Shown here: piece by piece, positions 1 to 12,802 of the stretch
Position numbering within the stretch: position 1 is the stretch's first letter
Layout: each line of letters opens with the position of its first letter
DNA from: Galbula dea
Taxonomy: Eukaryota; Chordata; Aves; Piciformes; Galbulidae
NCBI GenBank assembly: GCA_013399015.1
Contig: VWZX01001140.1
Span: 17,541-81,540 of the forward strand
Reading direction: 5' to 3'
DNA: 64,000 nucleotides
The notes under the pieces: model-generated
The model's database searches: none
Told to the model about the DNA's origin: nothing
The model's input: only the letters and a program-made list of their open reading frames with translations
Program-made: the position numbers and the translations under genes

Positions 1-1523
1 AGAAAAAAAATGTGGATTTGTAGATGCTGAAATGAGAATACTGACCTAGAGGAAGATTGCTAGTAGAATTAAGCAGAATCAAGAATAAACTTTGAAGCTT
101 GTATCTTTAACATGTCATTGCTGAATGTAATGCAAAAAGGTGCATTGTGTAGATACGGTCTTGTAATACAATATTAGGAAGGTATTTTAAATACAGTTGA
201 TAACCAGAAAAGCAGAAAGTAAAGTAAGATCTGGAGCACTAGGAAATGAAAGCTACATATATTAAAATTACCAAGATATACACTGAGGCTTTCTCAGGAG
301 TTTCTGATACATGGTGAACTAAGAGAGAAGGAATACCTGCAGTTCATAAAACAAATAAATTAAAGCTCTTGAGTGTTATCAGTGGGTCACAGGATGACTA
401 TGTGCTGCTGAAGTGATATCCCCAAAAAAGGCCTTCTTAGGATTACCATGAATCATAGAATCATTTGGGTTGGAAGGGATCTCCAGAGGTCATCTAGTCA
501 AACCCCCCTATAGTGAGCAGAGACATCCCCAACTAGATCAGGTTGCTCAGAACCTTGTTTAGCCTCACTTTGAATGCCTCCAGGGACGGGGCCTCAACCA
601 CCTCCCTGAGCAACCTGTTCCAGTGTTCCACTACCCTCATGGTAAGGAAAATATGTCCAGTAGATACAAGCAGGAAATAAAGTTGCTTTTCAAAGATTAG
701 ATGAGATTAGGGTAGATCTCACATGTGTTCTCTGAACAGGTCACCTCGAAAAGCACACTTTTCCTCCTTCCTGACAACATTATTTAACTACATCTTAACT
801 CTATTTCCAGTATTTATCCATATTAATGTAGACTCTACATTATATAATAATCTTTTGATTCTATTATCAATTTCTGTGCAATATTCATTGGTAACTCGTA
901 ATAATATACAGTATTACTAGATACCAATTTACAGTGCTGCTATATCCTATTTGACTTTATCTGCTCCTTGTGTTCCTTAGTGACTTGCTATATAAAAGTA
1001 ACCGGATTTAAAAAAATTTAAAAAACCCAGAAGTCTACATTACAAAATCAGGCCAAATTTGGATCCACTTATCCTAAAACTATTTAATATGTTTTTCAGT
1101 CAGGCACTGACGCACACACAAAAAAAAAAAATTAAGAAAATCTTTCCAAGCTTTCAGCACCCTCTACAGGCTAGCTGTTTTGATGCAACCTAAACCTATA
1201 ACAGTAAAAGAACTCTCACCTATGATAACCACAACAGCACACTTTACTAATTATGACATTTTGAGAAAAAACAGGCAAACAGGCCAAAGAAATGAATTTC
1301 ACTAACAAAAGAGAAAATAAGTACTCAGTTATTACGAGAGCCTTTTGAAGTACATCAACCAAGAAACACCAGATTTGCTATTTTTATCCAGTCACATCAG
1401 CTAAATTCTTATAAAAGTTAACTCCCATTTACTTTTAATGTGATCTTTTTGACATGTGTTTCTCGTTAAGAAAAAGTCTTGTGACATCAGCTACTCAGAA
1501 AATAAACAGAACATTTAGCTTAC
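1..1523. other. AP3B1: AP3B1 intron 13, left part
   Basis: AT-rich intronic sequence. The only repeat I recognise is the CR1 fragment at 451-651. A short A-run lies near 1119-1131. The ORF at 723-920 is low-complexity and shows no family features. Confidence 0.7.
451..651 (-). repeat. CR1 LINE 3' fragment, minus orientation
   Basis: The plus strand begins AATCATAGAATCATTTGGGT and continues TTGGAAGGGATCTCCAGAGG, the reverse complement of the CR1 3' end with its octamer-like terminus. It proceeds through the conserved CCTCAACCACCTCCCTGAGC and AACCTGTTCCAGTGTTCCAC blocks and stops at about 651. About 200 nt, severely 5'-truncated as is normal for CR1. Confidence 0.92.
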
Positions 1524-1656
1524 CATCCCTGTTGGACAGCAAACACACAAGGCCATTAAGGCACGTGTCAGTCACTTCGGTGATGTTAGTTGCACATCTG
1601 CCGATAGCCTGAATTGTAGCTGCAGCAAACTGCTTATCTTGGCTTTTCACATAAGT
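1524..1656 (-). CDS. AP3B1: AP3B1 coding exon 13 (TYVKSQDKQFAAATIQAIGR...)
   Basis: A 133-nt exon entered in phase 0 and left in phase 1 (donor GGATG/GTAAGC; acceptor TTTCCTTAG). Its 44 codons run TYVKSQDKQFAAATIQAIGR, CATNITEVTDTCLNGLVCLL, SNRD. It is the last exon of the gene visible in the window. The next expected stretch (an EIVVAESVVVIKKLL-like sequence) was looked for between 1 and 1523 and not found, so it lies further left. Confidence 0.96.
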
Positions 1657-2289
1657 CTAAGGAAACAACATTTTCATTTGTCAATATATATGTCTTGTCA
1701 AACAAAGATTTACCATATAATCCTCCTAAGACAGACACACCATATAACAAATTCAGTCTAGAAAGCTATGTTCCACACTATATGTTATACTTTTTTATCT
1801 CATTGTCACTTTTACAAGACATATGCATCCCAGCTTTGGTCTTCATGGCCACACAAGCCTCCAATTTCAAGAAGCTTGGGGCAAGGGGCAATTACCCAAA
1901 AACAGCAATTAGTTTGTGTGCAAGGTTGGAAGAGTTCATGAGCTCTCTCTTCAGAGAGGTTTCAGTTCATTTAACCAGGAACATCTGTGAAACTATGAAT
2001 AACCTACCTGTCTGAGAACCAGTCCCTCTCAGAGAAAACCAGCCAGAGAAATGAAGCAATTAAAATACATGTCATAAGCAAAGAGGAAAGAAAGAAGGAC
2101 AGACACTGTTTTGTAATGTAGGCAGAACAACTTGCTGATACATATACAGATACAGGAGGCAACAGTATTTCACCAAATGACTTACATAAATTAGATCTGT
2201 CAATAAACGCTAATGGCCAAATATTGCTAAAATTAAAAGTCTATCATCTAGTGACTTGTAAGGTCAGTCAAGCTGATAGGATTTGTTTT

Positions 2290-2402
2290 AATGAATTTGT
2301 TGGTGGTTTTGGTTGGTTGGGTTTTTTTGGTTTGATTGGTTGGTTTGTTTGTTCTTTGTTGGGTTTAGTTTTTTTTGGTTGGTTGGTTGGATTTTGGTAG
2401 TT
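2290..2402. repeat. TTTGG/GT-rich low-complexity tract
   Basis: Irregular runs of TTGG, TTTGG and TTTTTTGG on the plus strand, with almost no A or C over about 110 nt, inside intron 12. Similar tracts recur at 43246-43276, 44828-44985, 47240-47372, 47628-47672, 59040-59130 and 60515-60568 in either orientation. Confidence 0.8.
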
Positions 2403-2594
2403 GGGAGTCAGAAGCAAAACTCCTTTCCACATGTAAAAACCTCCATTATGGTATGAGACAGCTTCATTTCCATTCTGAGAAGATTTTATCTTGCAAAAGA
2501 CTTGAAAAATTTAAGAATCTACATGAAACATCCAATAATGGCAATTAGCCAAAAAGAGAAGGTTTCATATAAAAAAATACACTTTTGCACAAAC

Positions 2595-2657
2595 CTGAAA
2601 TTCTCGAAGCAGAGTTGATATGTTGGCTTCATTTGCTAAATTTGTCAAGATTTCAAG
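2595..2657 (-). CDS. AP3B1: AP3B1 coding exon 12 (LEILTNLANEANISTLLREFQ)
   Basis: A 63-nt phase-0 exon of 21 codons beginning LEILTNLANEANIS and ending LLREFQ, with acceptor TTTCTTGTAG and donor CAG/GTTTGT. AP3B2 has NETNIPTVLREF here, so NEANISTLLREF identifies AP3B1. Confidence 0.97.
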
Positions 2658-5104
2658 CTACAAGAAAAAACCCAGATATTTTATCAGAAGTTAAAACATT
2701 ACAAACAGTACCATATACACGCTATACTCTTTTATTTAAAAGATAATAGTACTAAAAATACCACTTAGAATTCAATAGAGTATACCAGATTTCAGTATAA
2801 ACTGGTAGCAGCATTGCACTCAGGAGGAATATTCTCCTTTCAAGTACATGCCAGGTTTTGAAAACAGGTCTCTAGGGTTCAGTGATGCATTTTCTATGAG
2901 CTCTAGCTTTAGTGTTGCACTGTGTATCAAATGGGCTTTAAATACTTCTGGTAGCATGGCTTCCAGTGTTACACAACAGGCCTTGGCTTGTAAGAATCAT
3001 TAACATTCTAAGAAGAAATAACAGAACTCACAGATGCAGCTGGGGAGAAATAAAAGTGTCCATTATATTCAGATGAACTGTCAAAAAACCCCTTTAAACT
3101 CAGGAAAGAAACAGTTGCATCTTTAAGAGTCCTCACATCTTAATCAACATCAACAACATCAGACCCTGAAAGGCTGCTTCTCTGTTCTTGGTGAACAAGA
3201 GGGTAATATACAACACTTGGCATATACTGTTAGAATGCCATGCTTCAGGCTGCTTTAACTTTAAAGAATTCCAACATGAGTGAGGTAAACCGAAGAAAAA
3301 GACAACTTTCTCTGTGTAAAGGGAAGTAATGCCTCAGAACTCCATTGGTAATTTTTGAGTTGGATAAATACAGACCAGGACATTTAATTGATACAGTCCA
3401 CTTGTACTTCAGAAGCAATTTCATAATACCTGTAACTAAAGGTTCTTAAAGGTACATATCTAGAAGTTTACGAAAAGCAGGTAGGTAAATCAAAGAGAGG
3501 AATAATCAGGAAAAAATGGAGGCCATTTTACAGGCTGTCAATGGAATCCCACAAATATCTATGTCAGTCTTTTGCTTTTCAACATATTCATACAGTAACT
3601 ATGAAAGTAAAGAGAAGACTAGCTTTAATGCTAAAGTTTTCAGAGACATGAAGACAAAGGCTGACTATGAACAGCTGCACAAAAACTTCACATGTTAGGT
3701 GACCGATTGATAAAATGGCAAAAAATTCAACATAGATAAATGCAAAGTAATGTTCATAATTGGGGAAAAACCTTAACTTTACAGAAAATGCTAAGCTATG
3801 TATAAGCAGAATTTGTGGTTAGAATAGGTAACTCCATGAAAATGTAAGCTCAATGCTACAGCAGTGATCAAAATAGTAAACTTGATGATGTGAAAGAAAC
3901 AGAGAAGTCAAAAAAAATCTACACAGTGCAGCAAATGAATTCCAGGGTGCTTTTACATCTTAAATACTGCCATAGGTTTTGTCCTCCTATCTTAAAGCAG
4001 ATAGGATTGAACTGCAGGGGTAGACAGTCAAGAAAAACACAAAATTTTCTTCTGTATGAAAGAGTGTAGGTTGTCTGAAAGTTTTCAGCTACTATAAAAG
4101 AAGTGAGATAATGAAAGCAAAAAATACAATTTCTACTTCTCAATCTCTTCATCATCATATTACCAGTTAAAGTGGGTATTTAACTATAGTAGCTTTCAAT
4201 TATTTCAGGAGTGACTTTTCCTGGATCACATTGAAGTTTTACTAGTATTTTTGACAGTTTTCATAATCATTAAATGAGGATAAGACCTTTTTGCCTACAA
4301 TTACCACAAATATATGTAAATTTAATGTTGTACTAATAAAAACATGATGTGTTGGGCATAGCCATCTTGGACTACACCACTCTGCACAGGTGATGAAGGT
4401 GCAACATGGATGTGCAATAAAAGAAGGGAAAAAAAATGTTTTAAGAAACCTGTACCTTCCACTCCTAAACACAAGCGCCTACAATAATCTAATACAGAAC
4501 AAGAGAAAAGACACATAATAGTAGATAAATTTTAGCTATTGTTTTGTCAAAGATTTCATGTTTTTTAAAGACTAAGAATATAGGAAACAAGAAGACAACA
4601 GCCCAAAACATCTATTGAGATGTGGCCCTAAGGAAAGTCTAAAGCACTTTTCATGTCAAATGATGATTTCAAAGAGAATTTGGTACTCTAACACTGTCCC
4701 ATTTTGTTCAGGGAAACATTTAAATTATTTTTAAGCTAACAGTATCAAAGGCTGTGTGATTTAATTTGTTTTTTCATTTGAGAAGACTCTTTGTCCCATG
4801 AAAACGTCAAACTCAAAATCTTACGTAAAAGTAGTAATGTTCTATTACTGAAAGGTACCAAACCTTGAAATGGAAAATATAGCCTACATGCTATCTCCAA
4901 CATGGTAACAAGAGAACTTTCAGATAACCTAACATGCCTGAAGGACACTTCCGGACTTAACTAAAAGCCACAACTCTATGCTTCTTAGTGAAAAAAAGGA
5001 ACAGCACAGAATGATGTATGTTGTATCTATCCAAGAAAATTTTACCTTTCTGTTGCAAACAGATTTGTCCAGCAGAATATAGATGAATTTGCTGTTAAAC
5101 TCAC
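2658..5104. other. AP3B1: AP3B1 intron 11
   Basis: A 2.4-kb intron, AT-rich. It contains one probable ancient CR1-like remnant at about 3490-3950. The rest shows no recognisable repeat or gene. Confidence 0.7.
3490..3950 (+). repeat. Possible ancient CR1/L3-like LINE remnant
   Basis: Plus-strand translation with stops and frameshifts gives a stretch like KFNIDKCKVMFI followed by a GEKP-like block. This resembles the ...FNxxKCKVLHLG(K)NNP segment at the end of CR1-clade reverse transcriptases. The preceding part (FRDMKTKADYEQLHKNF) would sit where the ADDTKL-region linker is expected. Degeneration is far greater than in the other CR1 copies of the window. A chance match is possible. Confidence 0.4.
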
Positions 5105-5176
5105 CTTTAGTGTTTTGATCATTGTTGGATCAGTTGATCTAACATAGAAACTCTTCAGATAAGGTTCAAACATGCC
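5105..5176 (-). CDS. AP3B1: AP3B1 coding exon 11 (GMFEPYLKSFYVRSTDP...)
   Basis: A 72-nt phase-0 exon of 24 codons, GMFEPYLKSFYVRSTDP then TMIKTLK, with acceptor CTTTTCAG and donor AAG/GTGAGT. FEPYLKSFYVRSTDPT is conserved across beta-3 subunits; FYV rather than FYI favours AP3B1 over AP3B2. Confidence 0.97.
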
Positions 5177-5255
5177 CTGAAAAGCAGATCGTATTTCACT
5201 AATTTGTCTGTGTTTCATATAAAATGTGACTTAGAAAATTCTAAACAGGGTATAC

Positions 5256-5310
5256 CTTTCTCTGAATTGACATAGTGGCAATATTTTGCAGAACGATATA
5301 CTGCACCTCC
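5256..5310 (-). CDS. AP3B1: AP3B1 coding exon 10 (EVQYIVLQNIATMSIQRK)
   Basis: A 55-nt exon with acceptor CATATTCTAG and donor AAG/GTATAC. One base closes the arginine codon from exon 9; 18 codons then read EVQYIVLQNIATMSIQRK, identical to human AP3B1 as I recall it. The downstream intron is only 79 nt. Confidence 0.96.
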
Positions 5311-7854
5311 CTAGAATATGAGAAGAAAAACAAGAGTTATTCTGCAAAAATAGATACAGGGAATAACGCAAGATAGAGAAAGACCAATTCTATTTGAATG
5401 CTAAGTTAGTTACACATTTGACTTGGCACAAACACAGAAGGAAAAAACTTACTGTCAACGACTAAAAGTTCATTATCTGCTTCAAAGGAAGATGTATGAT
5501 GAAACCAGGCTCTAATTTTTAAAAACTTCAATATTCAAAAAAATCACTGTCACCAGTGCAGTTGTGCAATGGTTCTTGTAGGCTTTGAGTCTTTGTTTAA
5601 ACACTTTTCTTTTAAAACATCAACATTCAAGCATCTCCAGAAACAGCTCACAAAAACCATTTTGTCCATCATTCTGAAATTGAAATATTTCATGAGGACA
5701 CAGCTGAGAATGAAAACATGTGGGGCTTTATCTCTAGTGTGCAAATGACTGCATTACTTACAAGAACAGCTAACTCTTGCACTACTAGCAAGACCTGCTA
5801 TGACTTTTTTGGTCATAAAATAATTTAATTCTAATAATTCTTAAAAAGGGTTAGGTTTTCCTGTGATTTAAGAGTGTACACAGACAGACATATGCATCTA
5901 CTAAAAGGCAGCATTTTAACATCAACAGACTTTGTTGAGATGCTGACAATAGAATTATGTAACGTTCTAAACATAAACCCAACATAAAAACTTTTGGAGG
6001 ATATTTTCATCATTACTGTATTAGTTTAAAAGTCTCAGCAGGAATGAGCAAAAAGAAATCTGGGTACGAGTCTAAAGCTTTTAAACTACAAAGCTTCTAC
6101 CACCAATTGCTTAAAAACTAAGTAATAATTTACATGCCATTTTTCTGAACCATGAGTGCTCAAATTCTTTCATGATGCAAATTACATCCAAATAGAGAAA
6201 TCATCACATCCATTACGTCCTCTTATTCAAAACTGTCTAATAACCCTTCGGTAATTACAGCTGTTGCTTACAAAGAAGTAATCATAAAGAAGTACTTAAC
6301 ATCTTTTGAACCTATTTTTACGTAATTCTTAACACAGGTACATGGAAATAGCTGCCCAAGATGAACCAAAACTGGAAATTGCTATGAAATGCCCTTCCAG
6401 GCACTTTCACTAAATTACAGTGTATTTGACATTAATTTAAAGGCTATAGGTACACAACTTCAAGAGTAAACAGCAGAAACTTCAAAGCAGCTCTAACAGC
6501 AATAGTGTTTGACTAACAGAAAAGAGACAAGCCATCCACCATAGGAAAATCAGAAGACTAGCAACATTTTAGGTATTAGCTGAGGTACAGGAAAGATGTG
6601 GCTTCTCTTTTGATGAAATCTGAGTTTAAATAAGGAATAAACAGCATGTAAAAATAATCCTTTCAACTTCTGAGTAAGAATTTAGTTCTGTACATTACCT
6701 GTACATACGCTAAATTGCTTTAGTTGTTTTACTTATCTTTGTATAAAGTGAATGGGAATCATACTGTACTATGAAATCAAACTCAGAAATAACAGTGATT
6801 CATTTGTAATAAAAAAACGAATACTCTATCAAGCCCAATTTTACTTCTCTACTTTTAAATGACAAGAGACATTAGCCATGGGTGAGCTGCAGAACTTTAC
6901 AGAGAAAGAGCTCTGGTGAGTGGGCTTAGAAAAAAGTTAAAGCCATCTAGGACAAGTAATTTTGTCAGACACAAGAGACGCTGTTTTCTTTAAAAAGCCT
7001 TTTGCCTGTTTATTGCAATCAAATTTTAAAAAGTCATTATCACAGTGAAGTTCTAGCCAAAAATACCATGCTTAATTAGAAAACTATTGTGAAAATATCT
7101 TAATGCTATGTCTGCTATCACCCCTTAAAGGCTTTTCATACAAATACATGGAACTTCAAAATCTACATATTAAGGTGAAAAAAAAGCACTTTTATGCAGC
7201 AAATATTTGCATAGTATGCCAAAACTACCAACACAAAGAAAAAAAAGTTTTATCAATCTTAAAGATGTGGCCAGTGAGATCCTCCATAAAAAAGTAGACA
7301 AGGTCACGCTGAAGACAATTAAGTCAAAATTACATGCCCTGAATGAACTATAAACCTGTTATTTAGAAACAGTCCAAGGCTTAAGGAAACATAGAAGATT
7401 TGGAAGCATAACTGCTGTTTTAATGAACCTTTCTTAGATAATTTGTCAAGAAGTCTTCAATATAAAGCACAAGAAAAGAAAATTCACAATGGAAGGCTTT
7501 AGTGACTAGTAAGACAGCAAGGAACTCCAATATAATTAAATTTCCAGTAACTTCAAAAAAAGAAACCAAAAACCAAACAAAAGAAATCCAGACTAGGCAG
7601 TCATGATACCTCTCAGAATGAAAGTCACAATTAAGTACTTACAATACTGAATGATCACTGGATGCAGTACTGAAAATGATGGAATTACTTTTAACAATTA
7701 TCATTTGTTGAGTAAAAATTAATACTACATGACAACTTTAAAAAGAAACTTCAATAGCACAATAGTTACGCTGTTTTAACAACTGCTAAACTAGTACACA
7801 CAAAAAGTTTCACAAAAAAACCAAACCCAAAGCAACTTAAAAGACTTGACCTAC
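5311..7854. other. AP3B1: AP3B1 intron 9
   Basis: A 2.5-kb AT-rich intron. No recognisable repeat, RNA gene or coding segment was seen; short ORFs here lack family features. Confidence 0.65.
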
Positions 7855-7952
7855 CTATTACTACGGAGTAAACGCACCAATGACTTAGAAACAATACTAG
7901 CTTCGGATTCTGATGCCAAATGCCAGTAAAGCTGTGCAACTGCCATCACCAC
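7855..7952 (-). CDS. AP3B1: AP3B1 coding exon 9 (VVMAVAQLYWHLASESEA...)
   Basis: A 98-nt exon entered in phase 0 and left in phase 2, with acceptor CTCTTTTAG and donor AG/GTAGGT. It encodes VVMAVAQLYWHLASESEA and then SIVSKSLVRLLRSNR. Human AP3B1 has HISPKSEAGIISKSL at the same place, so the WHLASESEAS stretch is the variable part. NAA-VVMAVAQLY across the junction with exon 8 matches the family exactly. Confidence 0.96.
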
Positions 7953-10043
7953 CTAAAAGAGGAACATTCAGAACAGCATGTTAACTTCAAACTGTCATGT
8001 ATTATATTTGCTTCAGGCCTGCAGAACTATCAAATCACTCTTCTTAAGAAAGTAAAGTGCATACCCACTTTCCTCAAAATCAAAAAGCAGATTGGGGGAA
8101 GAACATCAGAAGAAAGATACTTTTATTTCAAAAATCAAAGCTAATTAAATACCTCTCATTCCTCTCAGTACTCACTGTATGCTCATAAAGAAAAACAGAG
8201 GAAGAGGCACAAACAGAAAAACTGCATGCAATTCAAATTGTAAAGATACTGATACAATGCTTAATAAGTCTGCATTGCTAACACCAGCTGTAAAAGTACT
8301 GTCCAAAACTACTACAAATTTTGTGCTTTTATTCTTATTAAAAACCAGTTCAATGTTGCCTTTTGCTTACTTTCCACTTAAAATCTTTCACTCCATTATT
8401 TTTATAATGCAATTTTATGCAATTATAACACGACAGCTGCCTTTACTTGCAACTTCTAAAGTCGCAGATCCAACAGAAAGTGAAAACTAGGAGATTGTAT
8501 ACAAACATCCTGGCTGGCAAAAAGTAGAAGACTGAGATATAAACAACTTAAAACTCATATCCCTTTTCTTTTTTAATTTTCTCCTAGGTAAATGACAAAT
8601 GGTGAACTTTATGTGAGTGAGTATGTCATGCCATAACATTCTCTACAATACTATTACAGTCAACTTTCTGTTCAATATGAAATAGATCACAGAAAGGAGA
8701 CTCCCAAGTAAAGCCATCATTATCACATCTGGTATCTTAAAATCCTAGTACCAATGAAACAAAAAATTATTAAACAATAAAAAGCAATTTGAAACATCTG
8801 TAAAGAAGAAATTGCTTGAAGATTTTTTAGCAATATACTACAGGGAGCTTTTATCACTGACAAAAGTCCAAAGTTAAAGAGAAAACAATTGCTGGTAAAT
8901 TCTGTGAATGGCATAAAAATTGGTGTAGCATCAATTGGAATTTCACTTAAATTGTACTTAAACATCTCAGTTAACTTTAAAATCAGAAATTTAAAAATCT
9001 TAAATGTGAGAATCAATATAATATTTAAGAGATATAAAGAAAACGATTTATGGTATGCCGATGACAAGCAACTGAACTTGTTCTCAGTGCAGTGGCAATG
9101 ATCTAACATACTTGTTCGACCCGTAAGATGAGGAAATATTGTATAGCCATTGAACAACGATATTAGCAGAACACTGATCTAATACAATTATTATTGTAAA
9201 ACTGTATTCAATTTGTTTCCAAAGCCTGCGGCAGATTATAAGTGGTTTTGAAAAGAGTTAGATTTAGTCAGAAACTAGAAATACATTCCAGAAACAAAAA
9301 CCTTATCTGTTTAGCTTCTCAAGAAGAGGTTGGGAGATGACTTAACCAGGGTGTTGGAATCGTTTTTGCCATTTATTATCACTGGAAGTCTTTTCCCAAA
9401 GACATCTACTCTTAATTAACAGGACAGAATGTGGTTAGAAATAAAAGTTGTGTGATCTGAGTTATATCACAATTAATTCACTATTAGCATGATTTTTTCC
9501 TGTTCTACCTGTATCTTAAAACCTCAGGCAAATATTGCAGCAGAGTACACTACAGTCATGATGTCTCACCTATCCTGGAACCCTAACAAAGCACTAACAC
9601 TAAGAATCTGGCTTGGACTGATGAAGAATTTAAGCACATAATTGTCTACTTTTGAAATGTGAGACTCAAAGGAAAGCACAACTTAATGAATCGGTAACAA
9701 CTATGATTTTCAAACTGTGTTTGCCATCCTAGTTGCTGCGAACTTAAACATTAAAAGCTAGCTATGGTATAGTCACCATATACTATAAAAGCTGGATTCA
9801 CATGTTCTCGCATTTTTTCTAATCTTTAGTCCTCAATATTTGGAGCATTTATCACATTCAGTTCAGGTGTTTCATTTAGAAGCTAAGGTATTATCAAAAA
9901 AGAGTAAGTTACTTCTCCTATAAGTTACTAGAAGGTATCACCAGTTTTGAGAGGTGTAGATTTTATTTTTCAATATTTTAAATTTCCTAGAAGCACAGAT
10001 ATTTAGCAGTTTAACATTTCAATCAAACTGGAACTTCTCATAC
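7953..10043. other. AP3B1: AP3B1 intron 8
   Basis: A 2.1-kb AT-rich intron. It contains a 144-codon minus-strand ORF (8723-9157) rich in Phe, Leu and Ile, which I regard as chance. No mobile element was recognised. Confidence 0.65.
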
Positions 10044-10205
10044 AGCAGCATTTCGGCTTTGAAGCAAGGGCTTTGTATTTCGTAACAGCAGCCTGTGATC
10101 CGGGTCCATAGTATAGGTGTTTTTCACTTTCTGATCTTTTCCTTTCTGTTCTTCGTCAGATTCATAGAAATTATTTCCACTGTATTCTTCTACCACATTA
10201 TCATC
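10044..10205 (-). CDS. AP3B1: AP3B1 coding exon 8 (acidic loop and PDHRLLLRNTKPLL)
   Basis: A 162-nt phase-0 exon of 54 codons, with acceptor TTCTGGTAG and donor GCT/GTATGA. The first half is a charged, fast-evolving loop (DDNVVEEYSGNNFYESDEEQ followed by KGKDQKVKNT). The second half returns to conserved trunk sequence (YTMDPDHRLLLRNTKPLLQS, then RNAA). The acidic loop aligns with the EGDELEDNGKNFYESDDDQ segment of human AP3B1 but is about two residues longer and clearly divergent at its start. Confidence 0.93.
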
Positions 10206-11670
10206 CTACCAGAAGACAAAATGACAAAAACATACACAGAACATTGAATCAATCATTTTATTCATTAAGAAAGTAACACACAACACCACAATTTTATGCA
10301 AGACTTAGACACTTTTTTAAAAGAGCTATTGGCTCTTCTACCCCAGTTTGCTCAAAGCAGTAAATGCACCAACACAATAAACAGCTTAAAAATATACGCA
10401 AAAGTTCTTTAGGAATAAGACAAACCGCTAAATGAAATAGATATCTTAAAGTCTGTGATCCAAAACTGACATTTCTAAAATGGTCAATTGTTTAAAGTTC
10501 CCTCTTTTTTGAAAACCTTAGGCAAATCACGTGCATTCTTCCCTCTCTAGCAATATTTAAATTACCTGTGAGAACAGCAAATCTCAGAAGGAGTGGCAGG
10601 CTTTTTTCTTAAGAAAGTAGATGTGAAAAATGTATGTTTCCTGAGAACAGCCTTCTAAACCCTAATGCTGTTAAAATCAAGTTACGAATTACTTAATTGC
10701 AATTACTGCAGTGGTCATCCTTCCAAAGTAAAAATTCAAGATGCTAAATCAAGAGGTTCTGGTAAACAAATTCCTCCTATTGTCTTACAGGACAGGCAAG
10801 TTGAAAACAAAATTCCTGATCCTAGTGCATCTCAACCTTGGACTGAAGAAACTTCCTCTAACAGAAAGAGGATAATTCAGTCTTCATTGATTCAGTCTTC
10901 AGTACCCCTGCTTTAACTGTTCACGGGCACGCACATCAGTACTACTGAACTCAAGAGGAATACAGAGTTGGAAATTGTATTTAACTCATAATCACTGTTG
11001 TAAACAAATAGCTTGAACTCTCACATTTCTGACTTGTTTTATTTAAAGAAGTATTGGTTATAAACATACTTGGAGCAGAATTCCAGATAATCATAAAGCA
11101 ACTTATGCCTCTTATGAAAACATTTTTAATTTAAATTTCATTAAAGTCCTTACACTGAATCACTTTCTTCATATGCCCACAGTAGAGGTATTAACATGGT
11201 CTTTTCTCAGTCATGTATTTTTATTCCAATCTTAAAATATTCCTCCTCTCTCAAATCAGTTGAGATCTGGTATGAAATAACTATGTTCCAGACTAAGGAT
11301 GATGATGATGACACACAGGGAAGTAAGTTTAATGAACTGAATTTTATTAAAATCAAGTTGATGAAATCCAAATTAGTTAGAATTTTTAGTAACAACAATC
11401 TTACTAAGACAAAGAGAGTATGTGATACTGCAAGATTTGCACATTACCATGGAAAGAAAAGAGGAGTATTACATAAAAGAGTCAGGAGTCAAAGATAAAA
11501 CCCTGCAGGCTTCTTAAGGTCCAAGAATTGTTTCAACTTCTACTAATTGTCTCAGACATGAAAAGCAGTTACTAGGAAATGTGAAAACATTTAATCACAC
11601 AAAAACTCTTAAGCCTCAACCTGAACTGCTAACTACACTCACTGCCAAAGAGATACAACCGTACATTTAG

Positions 11671-12802
11671 AATCGTAGTACCATAGAATTATTCAGGTTG
11701 GAAAAGATGCTTAAATCATTGAGTCCAACTGCTTGCTTAACGATGCCAAGTCAACCCATGAAATCATAGCCCTAAGTGCTACATCTAGAAGCCTTTTAAA
11801 TAGTTCTAGGGACAGTGACTCAACCACTTCCCTGGGGAGCCTGTTCCAATGCTTAACCTTTCAGTGAAGGAATTTTTGCTAATATCCAAGTTCAGGCCAT
11901 TTCTTCTTATCCTACCACTTTACACTCACTTCACTACCACCTCTTTTCAGACAGCTGTAGAGAGCAATAAGGTCTCCCCTCAGCCTCTTCTACACTAAAC
12001 AACCCCAGCTCCCTCAGCAGCTCCTCATAAGATGCTGGCTTCATTGCCATTCTTTGAACGGGCTTCAGCACCTCAATGTCTTTCTTGTAGAGAGGGGCCC
12101 AAAACTGAACACAGTAATCAAGCTGTAGCCTCACCAGTCCTACAAGGGCACAATCACTTCACTAGTCCTGGCCATACTGCTTCTGATACAAGCCAGGATG
12201 GTGTTGACCTTCTTGGCCACCTAGTCACACTGCTGGCTCATGTTCAGACAGCTGTTGAGCAGTACCCTCAGGTCCTTTTCCATTGGGCAGTTTTCCAGCC
12301 ACTGTGCCCCAAGCCTGCAGCGTTGCATGGGGTCATTGTGACCCAACTGCAGTAACTGACACTGAGGCTTGTTAAATCTCATACAACTGGCTGCATCCCA
12401 TTCATCCAGCCTGTCCAGATCCCTCTAGTACTGGGATCTTTCTAGCCTCAAGCAGACCAACACTCCCACCCAACTTGGTGTCATCTGCAAACTTACAGAG
12501 GGAATAATCAACTCTCATCAAGATCATTGACAAAGATATTAAAGGTCTGGCTCCAGTACTGAGCCCTGAGGAGCATCACTTATGACTGGACAAAAACTTA
12601 GCTTTAACTCCATTCACCACAACTCTGGGCTCAGCCATCCAGCCAGTTTCTTACCCAGCAAAGCACACATCCTTTCAAGCCAAGAGCAGCCTGCATTTTT
12701 CCAGAAGAATACTGTGGGAAATGGTGTTGAAAGCTTTACTACAATCTAGGTAATTCACAGGTTTTCTCTTATCCACTAAGTGGGTCATTCTGTTTATCCA
12801 CA
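11671..12802 (-). repeat. CR1 LINE, minus orientation, left part
   Basis: Starts at the CR1 terminus (CATAGAATTATTCAGGTTGG on plus) and runs through the 3' end of the reverse transcriptase ORF. The minus strand includes MRLQLDYCVQFWAPLYKKDI and EVLKPVQRMA, the ..LEYCVQFWAP..KKDIELLERVQRRATK.. motif of CR1 ORF2. Further on lies the segment normally encoding the DDTKLG region. The element is interrupted at about 12802 by an LTR. Confidence 0.93.

Noticed and set aside
9040..9070. A YADD-like string (WYADDKQL) on the plus strand resembling a reverse transcriptase core
   Set aside because: No other reverse transcriptase block lies on either side in any frame; a four-residue match is expected by chance.
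8723..9157. 144-codon minus-strand ORF, the longest outside LTR/CR1 sequence apart from known exons
   Set aside because: Very Phe/Leu/Ile-rich as expected from AT-rich DNA; no family features, and AP3B1 splices across the region.
11298..11316. GATGATGATGATGACAC run considered as a further copy of the (ATG)n-tailed repeat
   Set aside because: The GGCTAGGCT/CGCGAA core is absent next to it, so it is only a short microsatellite.
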